A program made the translations under genes and the position numbers. A stretch of DNA of 64,000 nt, from positions 3,720,001 through 3,784,000 of the forward strand of contig OZ244045.1 in NCBI GenBank assembly GCA_965215295.1. Direction: 5' to 3'. This document shows, piece after piece, positions 15,001 through 21,689 of the stretch. Source of the stretch: HK1 sp965215295 (GTDB lineage Bacteria; Pseudomonadota; Gammaproteobacteria; HK1). The notes below the pieces were generated by a model. It was given only the letters and a program-made list of their open reading frames with translations. It did no database searches and had not been told where the DNA came from. Position 1 is the first letter of the stretch; each line of letters starts with the position of its first letter.

Positions 15001-18000
15001 TGGACCGCCCGTCGAGCGCCGCGACCACAGTGACGGTGTCGGCGGCGCCGGTGACGCCGGCGGTGCCAGGCGACTACACGCTGAGCCCGAACACGACGCT
15101 GACGATCGCGGCCGGTCAGACCGCGAGCACGGGCGTCGTGACGATCACCGCCGTGGACAACTCCGTGGACGCTGCGGACAAGACCGTGACGGTCTCGGCC
15201 ACGGCGACGAACGCGCAGGGGATCACGGCCCCGCAGGACGCGACACTCACGATCACCGACGACGACGCGCCGGAGCTGACGATCGCCGACGCGAGCGTGA
15301 CCGAGGGCGACTCGGGCACCAGCGCCACGCTGACCTTCACGGTGACGCTGGACCCGGCGGCGACGCTGCCGGTGACGGTGGACTGGCAGACCGCCGACGG
15401 GACCGCGGAGGCCGGAACGGACTACACGGCGGGGAGCGGAACCCTGACCTTCGAGAGCGGCGACGCCAGCAAGACCGTCGCGGTGACCGTGACGGGCGAC
15501 GACGCCGACGAGCCGAACGAGACCCTGACGGTGACCTTGTCGAACGAATCGGGCGCGACGCTCGCGAACGCCGCGGCCACCGGCACGATCACGGACGACG
15601 ACGGCCCGCCGGCGGTGACGCTGGTCCTGACCCCGGCCTCGATCGGCGAGAACGGCGGGAAGAGCACGGTGACGGCGACCCTGGACCGCCCGTCGAGCGC
15701 GGCGACCACGGTGACGGTCTCGGCGACGCCCGTATCGCCGGCGCTCGCGGGCGACTACGCCCTGAGCACGAACACGACGCTGACCATTCCGGCCGACTCC
15801 TTGGCGAGCACCGGCGTCGTGACGATCACCGCCGCGGACAACTCCGTGGACGCTGCGGACAAGACCGTGACGGTCTCGGCCACGGCGACGAACGCGCAGG
15901 GGATCACGGCCCCGCAGGACGCGACGCTCACGATCACCGACGACGACGCGCCGTCGCTGTCGATCGCCGACGCCAGCGTGGCCGAGGGCGATTCGGGCGA
16001 GAGCCCGACGATGACGTTCACGGTGACGCTGTCCCCGGCGGCGACGCTGCCGGTCACGGTGGACTGGAAGACCGCCGACGGGACGGCGCAGACCGGGACG
16101 GACTACACGGCGGGGAGCGGAACCCTGACCTTCGAGACCGGCGACGCCAGCAAGACCGTCTCGGTGACCGTGACGGGCGACGACGCGGACGAGCCCAACG
16201 AGACCTTGACGGTGACGCTGTCGAACGAATCGGGCGCGACGCTCGCGGACGCCACGGCCACCGGCACGATCACGGACGACGACGGCCCGCCCGCGGTGAC
16301 GCTGGTCCTGACCCCGGCCTCGATCGCGGAGGCCGGGGGCAAGAGCACGGTGACCGCGACGCTGGACCGCCCGTCGAGCGCCGCGACCACGGTCACGGTC
16401 TCGGCGGCGCCCGTATCGCCGGCGCTCGCGGGCGACTACACGCTGAGCACGAACACGACATTGACGATCGCGGCCGGTCAGACCGCGAGCACCGGCGTCG
16501 TGACGATCACCGCCACGGACAACACCGTGGACGCCGCGGACAAGACGGTGACGGTCTCGGCCACGGCGACGAACAGCCAAGGCGTCACGGCCCCGCAGGA
16601 CGCGACGCTGACGATCACCGACGACGACCTGCCGATGGTGACGGTGTCGGTGGAGTCGGGCACTGTGACGGAAGGCGCGGACGCGGCGTTCACGCTGACG
16701 CGGGAGAGCATGGACATCGCCCGGCCGCTGGTCGTGGGCTTCACGCTCGCCGACCCCGCCGGGGTGCTGGACCAGAAGGTCCCGGCCACGGCCACCATCC
16801 CGGCCAACGGGACCACGGTCACGGTGACGCTGGAGACCGACGACGACAACATCGACGAGCTGGACGCCACGCTGACGCTGACGCTCGGGGCGGGCCGGTA
16901 CCGCGGCGAGGGCGGTCGGGCCACGGTCACGGTGCGGGACAACGACGGCACGCCCGAGCTGACCGTCGCCGACGCCGCGGCCCCGGAGAGCGCGGACCTG
17001 GTGTTCACGCTGAGCCTGAACCCGTCCGGTTCGGGGACGGTCTCGGTGCGGTACGCGATCACGCCCGACACGGCGCAGGCCGGGGATTACACCGGGACGA
17101 CCTCGGGGACGGTGACCTTCACCGCGGGCGAGACCTCCAAGGACATTACGCTCGACCTCGTGGACGACACGGAGGACGAGCCGGACGAGACGGTGACGCT
17201 CACGCTCTCCGGTCTCCAGGGAACGGCGAGTCTCCCCGACGACACCGCCACCGGCACGATCGAGGACAACGACCAGCCGCTCGTCACGGTGGCGGCGGAG
17301 TCGGGCACGGTCACGGAAGGCGCGGACGCGGTGTTCGTCCTGACGCGAGCGGGAGTGTTGTCGGACGAGCTGGCGGTGGCCTTCACGGTGGCGGGCGGCG
17401 GCGCGGTGCTGAGCGATGCGCCTCCGACCGAAGCCACCTTCGACGCCGACGCCGACACCGTGCGCGTGGTCCTGAAAACCACGGACGACCAGCGCGACGA
17501 ACCCGATGCCACACTGACGCTGACGCTGACCGACGGCGACGACTATGACCTGGGTGCGTCGTCCGAGGCCGAGGTCACGGTCGAGGACAACGACGCGACG
17601 CCGGCCGTGACACTGAACCTGTCTTCGGACTCGATCAGCGAGAACGGCGGGACGAGCGCGGTGACGGCGACCCTGGACCGTCCGTCGAGCGAGGCGACGA
17701 CCGTGACGGTGTCGGCCACGCCGGTGTCGCCGGCGGTGGCGAACGACTACACGCTGAGCGGGAGCCGGTTGACGATCGCGGCGGGTGAGACCACGAGCAC
17801 GGGGCTGGTGACGATCACCGCCGTCAACAACGATGTGGACGCCCTGGACAAGACGGTGACGGTCTCGGCCACGGCGACGAACACGCAGGGGGTCACGAAC
17901 CCGGACAGCGTGACGCTGACGATCACCGACGACGACGCGCCGACGCTGTCGATCGGCGACGCGAGCGTGACCGAGGGCGACACGGGCGAGAGCCCGACGC

Positions 18001-20760
18001 TGGCCTTCACAGTAACCCTGACCCCGGCGGCGACGTTGCCGGTGACGGTGGATTGGGAGACTGCCGACGGGACCGCGGAAGCCGGGACGGACTACACGGC
18101 GGGGAACGGAACCCTGAGCTTCGGCACCGGAGAGGAAAGCAAGACCATCACGGTGACGGTGACGGGTGACGATGTGGACGAGCCGAACGAGACCATCACC
18201 GTGACGCTGGCGAACGCGTCGGGCGCAACGATCGAGGATGCCACGGGAACCGGCACGATCACGGACGACGACGGCCCGCCGGCGGTGACGCTGGTCCTGA
18301 CGCCGGCCTCGATTACGGAGGACGGGGGCAAGAGCACGGTGACCGCGACCCTGGACCGCTCGTCGAGCGCGGCGACGACGGTGACGGTATCGGCGGCGCC
18401 GGTGACGCCGGCGGTGGCGAACGACTACACGCTGAGCGGGAGCCGGTTGACGATCGCGGCCGGTGAGACCACGAGCACGGGGCTGGTGACGATCACCGCC
18501 GTCAACAACGATGTGGACGCCTTGGACAAGACGGTGACGGTATTGGGCACGGCGACGAACACGCAGGGGGTCACGGCCCCGGACAGCGTGACGCTGACGA
18601 TCACCGACGACGACGCGCCGGCGCTGTCGATCGCCGACGTCAGCGTGGACGAGGGCGATTTGGGCGAGAACGCGACGATGACCTTCACGGTGACTCTGGC
18701 CCCGGCGGCGACGCTGCCGGTGACAGTGGACTGGAAGACGTCCGACGGGACCGCGACCGCCGGGGCGGACTACACGGCCGGGAACGGAACCCTGAGCTTC
18801 GGCACCGGAGAGGAGAGCAAGACCATCACGGTGACGGTGACGGGTGACGACGCGGACGAGCCGAACGAGACGTTCACCGTGACGCTGTCGAACGAATCGG
18901 GCGCGACGCTCGGGGACGCCACGGGAACCGGGACGATCACCGACGACGACGGCCCGCCCACGGTGACGCTGGTCCTGACGCCGACCTCGATCAGCGAGAA
19001 CGGGGGCAAGAGCACGGTGACCGCAACCCTGGACCGTGTGTCGAGCGCCGCGACGACGGTGACGGTGGCGGCCACGCCGGTGACGCCGGCGGTGCCAGGC
19101 GATTACGCGCTCAGTGCGAACCTGGAGCTGACGATTCCGGCCAACTCCCTGACGAGCACGGGCGTCGTGACGATCACCGCCGCGAACAACACCGTGTACG
19201 AAGGGAACAAGCAGGTGACGGTGTCGGGCACGGCAACGAACACCCAGGGGGTCACGAGCCCGGACGACGTGACGCTGACGATCACGGAGGACGACGCGGC
19301 GCCGGGCCTGTCGGTCGCGGATGCGAGCGTGGACGAGGGCGATTCGGGCAGCGCGACGATGACGTTCACGGTGAGGCTGACGCCGGCGGCGGTGGTGCCG
19401 GTGACGGTGGATTGGGCGACGTCCGACGGGACCGCAACCGCCGGGACGGACTACACGGCCGGGAGCGGGAGCCTGACGTTCGACACCGGGGAGGACAGCA
19501 AGACGTTCACGGTGACGGTGGCGGGCGACGAGGTGGACGAGCCGAACGAGACCTTCACGGTGACACTGTCGAACGAGTCGGGCGCGACGCTCGGGAAGGC
19601 CACGGGAATCGGAACGATCACCGACGACGACCTGCCGCTCGTGACGGTGGCGGCGGAGGCGGCCACGGTCACGGAAGGCGCGGACGCGGTCTTCGTCCTG
19701 ACGCGGGTGGGGGATTTGTCGGCGGCGCTGGATGTGACGTTTGCAGTGGCGGACACCGGTCCGGTGCTGAGCGATGGGCCGCCGACCGAAGCGACCTTCA
19801 ACGCCAACGCCGACACCGTGCGGGTAGCGCTGGCGACCGAGGACGACGAGGTCGACGAGCCGAACGCCGTACTGACGCTGACGTTGTTCGACGGCGCCGA
19901 CCATGACTTGGGTACGCCGTCCGAGGCCGCGGTGACGGTCGAGGACAACGACGATGATCCTCCGAACACGGTGGAATCCGATGTCGTCGTCACGGTTGCG
20001 CCGGTTCGGGCGACGATCACCGAAGGCGAGGACGCGGCGTTCACGCTGACCCGGGAAAGCACGGACATCGCCGGGCCGCTGGTCGTGAGCTTCACGCTCG
20101 CCGACCCCGCCACGGTGCTGGCCCGGAGGCAGGAGGTTCCGACCACGGCGACCATTCAGGCCAATCAGACTACGGTCACAGTGACCTTGGCGACCGAGGA
20201 CGACCTGATCGCCGAGCCGGATGCCAGCGTGGTGCTGACGTTGCGGTCCGGCGCCGCCTACAGGCTGGGGGATCCGTCCACGGCGACGGTCGTGGTGCGG
20301 GACAACGATGGCCTTCAGGTGGTGACGGTCAGGGCGATGTCCGAGCCGGCCCCGGAAGCGGAGGCTGCCGCCGAGGCGTTGGCCACGGCTACGGAAAGGG
20401 AGGCTGCGGAGTTCGAACCGGGACACACGGGAGACGTGCCGGCCACGGTCACGGAAGGCGAGGAGGCGGTGTTCGAGCTGAGGCGGACAGGGGGGGACAT
20501 GTCGGCGGCGCTGACGGTAGATCTGGAAGTATCGGAGCGTTCGGAGCGGGGCGGAGACATGGTTCCGGCTGCGCTGGAAGGGGTCCGGCGTGTGACGTTC
20601 GCGCCGGGCAACCGGGAGTCGCGGTTCGTTGTGCAGACCGTCGACGATGGCGTTGCCGAGCCGGACAGCGAGCTGACGGTAGCGGTTCTGCGCAATGGTG
20701 GTTTCTACGAGGTCGGCCAGCCGGGCACCGCGACGCTGAGGGTTGCGGATGCGGGCGGCG
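1..20760 (+). repeat. Long tandem array of ~681-bp A+B Calx-beta units
   Basis: The same DNA recurs at 681-bp spacing, for example the blocks near 1,111-1,270 and 1,792-1,951, which look identical for about 160 bp. I count about 26 type A modules. The period matches 227 codons, so unit gain or loss keeps the frame. The array is interrupted by paired type C modules near 3.0-3.7, 7.4-8.1, 9.8-10.5, 12.9-13.6, 16.6-17.6 and 19.6-20.7 kb, which makes a higher-order pattern. Confidence 0.85.
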
Positions 20761-21689
20761 TGAGCGTCCTCGCGCAGGGCCGCCGTGCGGGTGCGGGAGC
20801 GCTTCTGCGCCGTCACATGGATCGGTTCTCGCAGTTGACCTCGGATGTGGCGCTGGAGCGTCTGGCAGGGGGCCGCAGGGTCTCGACGGTGGATTTGAAA
20901 GTCGATGACGAGGGGGTGAGTGCGAATGGTGAAATCGCGGTGGCTCTGCCGTTGGAGTGGGATGGCTGGGGGAGCCTGCGGTATTCGGATGTGGGCGGTA
21001 CCGCGGACGGAGAGGTGTGGGATGTGTACGCGGGAGCGGACTACCTCAGCGCGGATGGTCGCACGGCCTATGGTGTGCTGACCGGCTACGAGCCTGGCCG
21101 GGTGACGGCGGGAGGTGTGCGGCTGAAGGCGAGTCACATGCAGTTCGGGGTGTACGGGGCGCACCGGCTGAGCGAGACCCTGACGGTTGATGGCGCCCTT
21201 GGCTGGGGACGCGGCAGGGGCAAGGTGTCACTGGTCGAGGGGGCTCCGGTAACGGCCGCGTACCGCTCGGAGCGGATAGCGGTGCGAGGGGGCCTGACGG
21301 GGGACTTCGGTTGGGGCGGTGAGGGGCTGCGGGTGGAGCCGCAGATCGACCTGCTCTATGCGGAGGAGGATCTGGATGCGTTCACGGACGACATGGGTGG
21401 CGAGGGGCCGGGGGAACGTCTGTGGCTGGCGCGGCTCGGGTTCGGTCCGAAGGTGACCCGGAGCCTGGAGGAGGGCACCACGCACGGGAAGCTGCGCGTG
21501 AACCTGGATACCCACAACCTGGAATCGGATGAAGACCGGTCGGAGGAGATCTCGGCATCGGTGGAGGTGGGACATCGCTGGCAGATCGACGAACGGAGCT
21601 CGCTCGACGTGTCCGTCAGCGTCGATGGCCTGGGGTCGGGCTGGTTCTCCTCGGGCTCCGTCGGGTTGAGGTACGAATTGAGTTTTTGA
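1..21689 (+). CDS. Giant Calx-beta repeat autotransporter-like surface protein (5' partial)
   Basis: The reading frame is open from the left edge, so the true start and any signal peptide lie outside the window; more than 7,220 residues are visible. Nearly all of it is Calx-beta-like modules of about 113 residues with the acidic calcium-ligand signature ITDDDDAP. Two types alternate: type A has the cores VTLVLTPASI and STVTATL, and type B has LSIADASVAEGD and TADGTATAGTDYTAG. An A+B pair spans about 227 residues. A third type (VTVAAETATVTEG) interrupts the array in several places. An Ala/Glu-rich stretch follows, then from about 20,760 an outer-membrane barrel domain of roughly 300 residues with alternating beta-strand patterns, the segment RFSQLTSDVALERL and a terminal Phe. 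Family knowledge suggests a calcium-stabilised adhesin rod held in the outer membrane; that role is inferred. The end overlaps the convergent rhodanese gene by 74 bp. Confidence 0.9.
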   Translation, partial: GKSTVTATLDHPSSEATTVTVTAAPVSPAVANDYTLSTNKTLTIAAGATTSTGEVTITAVNNDVDALDKEVTVSATATNDQGITAPDNVTLTITDDDAPTLSIADASVDEGDSDDAGESATLTFTVSLVPAATLPVTVDWQTADGTAQAGTDYTAGNGTLTFNTGEDTKTVTVTVTGDDTDEPNETLTVTLSNAPGATLGKATATGTITDDDDAPEVTLVLTPASITENAGKSTVTATLNHPSSEATTVTVSAAPVSPAVANDYALSANTTLTIPADSLASTGVVTITAADNAVDAADKTVTVSAMATNGQGITAPQDATLTITDDDAPALSIADASVAEGDAGTSATLTFTVTLTPAATLPVTVDWQTADGTATAGTDYTAGSGTLSFNTGDETKTVTVTVTGDDTDEPNETLTVTLSNAPGATLGDATGTGTITDDDDAPTVTLVLTPASITENAGKSTVTATLNHPSSEATTVTVTAAPVSPAVPDDYTLSTNKTLTIPAGATTSTGEVTITAVNNDVDALDKEVTVSATAENTQGITAPQDATLTIEDDDAPALSIADASVAEGDAGESATLTFTVSLSPAATLPVTVDWQTADGTATAGTDYTAGSGTLSFNTGDETKTVTVTVTGDDTDEPNETLTVTLSNAPGATLSDATATGTITDDDDAPTVTLVLTPASIGENGGKSTVTATLDHSSSATTTVTVSAAPVSPAVSGDYTLSTNTTLTIPANSLTSTGVVTITAVNNDVDALDKEVTVSATATNTQGVTAPDSATLTITDDDAPTLSIADASVAEGDAGTSATLTFTVSLTPAATLPVTVDWQTADGTATAGTDYTAGNGTLTFNTGDETKTVMVTVTGDDTDEPNETLTVTLSNAPGATLGDATGTGTITDDDDAPTVTLVLTPASISEDGGKSTVTATLDHPSSEATTVTVTAAPVSPAVAGDYTLSTNTTLTIAAGATTSTGVVTITAANNTVYEGDKTVTVSATATNTQGVTAPQDATLTITEDDTAPVVTVAAETATVTEGEDAVFILTRASADITTPLAVDFTVADPNTVLEQEAPTTATIPADQTTVKVTLATDDDAAHEADATLTLTVTDGDLYDLGTASSATVTVEDDDPVGRQEVTDAAVTVAAAEATITEGADAVFTLTRTGGASEELVVTFAVTGGGEVLADAPPTEATFGAGAATTQVTLATDDDAVDEPDGTLTLTVTDGDAYYPGEPAEAEITVQDNDATPTVTLVLTPASIGENGGKSTVTATLDRASSEATTVTVSAAPKSPAVAGDYTLSGTALTIAAGATTSTGEVTITAADNDVDAPDKEVTVSATAENDQGVTAPQAVTLTITDDETPVVTVAAETATITEGEEAAFTLTRVGDLSGELAVTFGVTDGGAVLTETPPTGATFGANAATVRVALATEDDQQDEPNATLTLALSDGADYDLGTTSEAEVTVEDNDGAPAVMLVLTPATIGENGGKSTVTATLDRASSEATTVTVSVTPDAPAVAGDYTLSTNKTLTIAAGETTSTGVVTITAVNNDVDALDKEVTVSATATNAQGITAPQNVTLTITDDDAPALSIADASVAEGDAGESATLTFTVSLSPAATLPVTVDWKTADGTATAGTDYTAGSGTLTFGTGEESKTITVTVTGDDADEPNETFTVTLSNAPGATITDAAGTGKITDDDGPPAVTLVLTPASIGENGGKSTVTATLDRASSASTTVTVSTTPVTPAVAGDYTLSTNKTLTIAADTLTSTGEVTITAVNNDVDALDKEVTVSATATNDQGITAPDSVTLTITDDDAPALSIADASVTEGDSGESATLTFTVTLAPAATLPVTVDWATSDGTAIAGTDYTAANGSLNFNTGDESKTITVTVTGDDTDEPDEETFTVTLSNESGATLTDATATGTIEDDDDAPTVTLVLTPASITEAGGKSTVTATLDRSSSATTTVKVSVTPVSPAVSGDYTLSSNTTLTIAAGETTSTGTVTITAVNNNVDALDKEVMVSATATNTQGITVPQNETLTITDDDAPELSIGDASVNEGDSGESATLTFTVSLTPAATLPVTVDWKTADGTAEAGADYTAGNGSLTFNNGEASKTFTVTVTGDNADEPNETLTVTLSNAPGATITDATATGTITDDDDAPAVTLVLTPTSISEDGGKSTVTATLDRPSSEATTVTVSAAPVSPAVANDYTLSPNTTLTIAAGETTSTGTVTITAVNNNVDALDKEVTVSATAENDQGITAPQNETLTITDDDAPELSIGDASVDEGDEGESATLTFTVTLSPAATLPVTVDWKTADGTATAGTDYTAGNGILTFGTGDESKTVTVTVTGDDADEPNETLTVTLLNAPGATITDATATGTITDDDDAPAVTLVLTPTSINEDGGKSTVTATLDRPSSEATTVMVSATPVSPAVSGDYTLSTNTTLTIPAHSLTSTGVVTITTVNNDVYERNKTVTVSGAATNDQGVTAPQAVTLTITEDDTAPVVTVAAETATVTEGEDAVFILTRAGTGIAAPLAVDFTLADPDTVLDQTAPATATIPANETTVKVTLATDNDAVHEEDATLTLTLTDGAVYDLGSASSATITVRDNDPPGQESESDAAVTVASDGDVAEGADAQFTLTRTGTDLAGALVVHFTLADPAAVLDQAQQVPATVTIPANETTVKVTLATDDDDVDEPDAALTLTVTDGADYYPDEPSEATVTVEDEDEAPTVTLVLTPASIGEAGGKSTVTATLDHPSSEATTVTVSAAAVDPAVANDYTLSANKTLTIAAGETTSTGTVTIMATDNDMDALNKEVTVSATATNTQGVTAPQNVTLTITDDDAPALSIGDVSVAEGDAGESATLTFTVTLAPAATLPVTVDWKTADGTAEAGSDYTAGSGTLTFNTGDESKTITVTVTGDDVDEPNETITVTLSNALGATITDATATGTITDDDDAPTVTLVLTPASITENAGKSTVTATLDRSSSAATTVTVSAAPLSPAVSGDYTLSTNKTLTIAAGATTSTGEVTITAVNNDVDALDKEVTVSATATNSQGITAPQNVTLTITDDDAPALSIADASVAEGDSGESATLTFTVTLTPAATLPVTVDWKTADGTATAGTDYTAGNGTLTFNTGEDTKTVTVTVTGDDTDEPNETLTVTLSNAPGATLGDATGTGTITDDDDAPTVTLVLTPASITENAGKSTVTATLNHPSSEATTVTVSAAPVDPAVPGDYTLSTNTTLTIAAGETTSTGKVTITAVNNAVYERNKTVTVSGAATNDQGVTAPQDATLTITEDDTAPVVTVAAETATVTEGEDAVFVLTRTGTGIAAPLAVDFTLADPDTVLDQEAPATATIPANETTVKVTLATDDDAVHEEDATLTLTLTDGAVYDLLGSASSATVTVEDNEPLGQESESDAAVTVASDGDVAEGADAVFVLTRTGTDLAGALVVNFTLADPAAVLDEAQQVPATATIPANETTVKVTLATDYDDVDEPDAALTLTVTDGDDYYPGEASEATVTVEDNDDAPTVTLVLTPASIGENGGKSTVTATLDHPSSEATTVTVSAAPVSPAVSGDYTLSSNTTLTIAAGETTSTGVVTITAVNNDVDALDKEVTVSATAENTQGITAPDNVTLTITDDDAPSLSIADASVAEGDAGTSATLTFTVTLSPAATLPVTVDWETADGTATAGTDYTAANGTLTFNTGEDTKTISVTVAGDDADEPNETLTVTLSNAPGATLADATATGTITDDDDAPTVTLVLTPASISEDGGKSTVTATLDHPSSAATTVTVTAAPVSPAVSGDYTLSTNKTLTIAAGATTSTGEVTITAVNNDVDALDKTVTVSATAVNDQGITNPQNATLTITDDDAPALTIGDASVNEGDSGESPTLTFTVSLTPAATLPVTVDWKTADGTATAGTDYTAGNGSLRFDTGEESKTITVTVTGDDADEPNERFTVTLSNAPGASLAKATGTGTITDDDGPPAVMLVLTPASVSEDGGKSTVTATLDRPSSAATTVTVSVAPVGPAVANDYTHSTSLTLTIPADSLTSTGEVTITAVDNDVDALDKEVTVSGTATNAQGVTDPDSVTLTITDDDMPELSVGDASVTEGASGDSPTLTFTVTLSPVATLPVTVDWKTADGTAQAGTDYTAGSGSLTFNTGDESKSITVTVTGDDVDESNETLTVTLSNESGATLGKATGTGTITDDDGPPTVTLVLTPTSITEAGGESTVTASLDHPSSVATTVTVSAMPVSPAVANDYTLSTNLTLTIPAHSLTSQGLVTITAADNTVYEGDKAVTVSGTAANAQGATGPQAVTLTITEDDTAPVVTVAAETAAVTEGEDAVFILTRASADVTTPLAVDFTLADPDTVLDQEAPTTATIPANETTVRVVLATDDDSTHEPDATLTLTLTDGDLYDLGAASSATVTVRDNEPPGQESDLDAAVTVAADRDEVTEGESAVFTLTRVGETTEALVVTIEVAGGDGVLAGAPPTEATFEAGAATTQVTLATVDDEVDEPNAALTLTVLDGDVYYPGVSSEDEVTVRDDDDAPTVTLVLTPASITEAGGKSTVTATLDVASSEETTVTVSVAPESPALASDYTLSTNLDLTFAAGETTSTGEVTITAVDNDVDALDKRVTVSATAENSQGVTAPQAVTLTITDDDEPELSIGDASVTEGDAGESATLMFTVTLTPAATLPVTVDWKTADGTATAGADYTVGSDSLRFDTGENSKTITVTVTGDDADEPNETFTVTLSNAPGATLGDATATGTITDDDDAPTVTLVLTPDSIVESGGVSTVTATLDHASSTATTVTVTVAPVDPAVSGDYTLSTDRVLTIPAHSLTSEGLVTITAVDNTVDALDKAVTVSATATNAQGITAPQDATLTIEDDDAPALSIGDASVAEGDAGESATLTFTVTLTPAATLPVTVDWQTADGTATAGTDYTAGSGALTFGTGDESKTITVTVTGDDADEPNETLTVTLSNAPGATLADAAATGTITDDDGPPAVTLVLTPASITEAGGKSTVTATLDRPSSAATTVTVSAAPVTPAVPGDYTLSPNTTLTIAAGQTASTGVVTITAVDNSVDAADKTVTVSATATNAQGITAPQDATLTITDDDAPELTIADASVTEGDSGTSATLTFTVTLDPAATLPVTVDWQTADGTAEAGTDYTAGSGTLTFESGDASKTVAVTVTGDDADEPNETLTVTLSNESGATLANAAATGTITDDDGPPAVTLVLTPASIGENGGKSTVTATLDRPSSAATTVTVSATPVSPALAGDYALSTNTTLTIPADSLASTGVVTITAADNSVDAADKTVTVSATATNAQGITAPQDATLTITDDDAPSLSIADASVAEGDSGESPTMTFTVTLSPAATLPVTVDWKTADGTAQTGTDYTAGSGTLTFETGDASKTVSVTVTGDDADEPNETLTVTLSNESGATLADATATGTITDDDGPPAVTLVLTPASIAEAGGKSTVTATLDRPSSAATTVTVSAAPVSPALAGDYTLSTNTTLTIAAGQTASTGVVTITATDNTVDAADKTVTVSATATNSQGVTAPQDATLTITDDDLPMVTVSVESGTVTEGADAAFTLTRESMDIARPLVVGFTLADPAGVLDQKVPATATIPANGTTVTVTLETDDDNIDELDATLTLTLGAGRYRGEGGRATVTVRDNDGTPELTVADAAAPESADLVFTLSLNPSGSGTVSVRYAITPDTAQAGDYTGTTSGTVTFTAGETSKDITLDLVDDTEDEPDETVTLTLSGLQGTASLPDDTATGTIEDNDQPLVTVAAESGTVTEGADAVFVLTRAGVLSDELAVAFTVAGGGAVLSDAPPTEATFDADADTVRVVLKTTDDQRDEPDATLTLTLTDGDDYDLGASSEAEVTVEDNDATPAVTLNLSSDSISENGGTSAVTATLDRPSSEATTVTVSATPVSPAVANDYTLSGSRLTIAAGETTSTGLVTITAVNNDVDALDKTVTVSATATNTQGVTNPDSVTLTITDDDAPTLSIGDASVTEGDTGESPTLAFTVTLTPAATLPVTVDWETADGTAEAGTDYTAGNGTLSFGTGEESKTITVTVTGDDVDEPNETITVTLANASGATIEDATGTGTITDDDGPPAVTLVLTPASITEDGGKSTVTATLDRSSSAATTVTVSAAPVTPAVANDYTLSGSRLTIAAGETTSTGLVTITAVNNDVDALDKTVTVLGTATNTQGVTAPDSVTLTITDDDAPALSIADVSVDEGDLGENATMTFTVTLAPAATLPVTVDWKTSDGTATAGADYTAGNGTLSFGTGEESKTITVTVTGDDADEPNETFTVTLSNESGATLGDATGTGTITDDDGPPTVTLVLTPTSISENGGKSTVTATLDRVSSAATTVTVAATPVTPAVPGDYALSANLELTIPANSLTSTGVVTITAANNTVYEGNKQVTVSGTATNTQGVTSPDDVTLTITEDDAAPGLSVADASVDEGDSGSATMTFTVRLTPAAVVPVTVDWATSDGTATAGTDYTAGSGSLTFDTGEDSKTFTVTVAGDEVDEPNETFTVTLSNESGATLGKATGIGTITDDDLPLVTVAAEAATVTEGADAVFVLTRVGDLSAALDVTFAVADTGPVLSDGPPTEATFNANADTVRVALATEDDEVDEPNAVLTLTLFDGADHDLGTPSEAAVTVEDNDDDPPNTVESDVVVTVAPVRATITEGEDAAFTLTRESTDIAGPLVVSFTLADPATVLARRQEVPTTATIQANQTTVTVTLATEDDLIAEPDASVVLTLRSGAAYRLGDPSTATVVVRDNDGLQVVTVRAMSEPAPEAEAAAEALATATEREAAEFEPGHTGDVPATVTEGEEAVFELRRTGGDMSAALTVDLEVSERSERGGDMVPAALEGVRRVTFAPGNRESRFVVQTVDDGVAEPDSELTVAVLRNGGFYEVGQPGTATLRVADAGGVSVLAQGRRAGAGALLRRHMDRFSQLTSDVALERLAGGRRVSTVDLKVDDEGVSANGEIAVALPLEWDGWGSLRYSDVGGTADGEVWDVYAGADYLSADGRTAYGVLTGYEPGRVTAGGVRLKASHMQFGVYGAHRLSETLTVDGALGWGRGRGKVSLVEGAPVTAAYRSERIAVRGGLTGDFGWGGEGLRVEPQIDLLYAEEDLDAFTDDMGGEGPGERLWLARLGFGPKVTRSLEEGTTHGKLRVNLDTHNLESDEDRSEEISASVEVGHRWQIDERSSLDVSVSVDGLGSGWFSSGSVGLRYELSF

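Noticed and set aside
5844..21164. Very long minus-strand open frames (5844-11267 and 11604-21164) opposite the giant gene
   Set aside because: They are Arg/His-rich with no domain pattern and arise because the repeated GC-rich codons of the sense strand contain no stop in that register.
19412..21190. Plus-strand frames inside the giant gene (19412-19906 and 20957-21190)
   Set aside because: Out-of-frame shadows with Arg/Gly-rich sequence and no ribosome-binding site.
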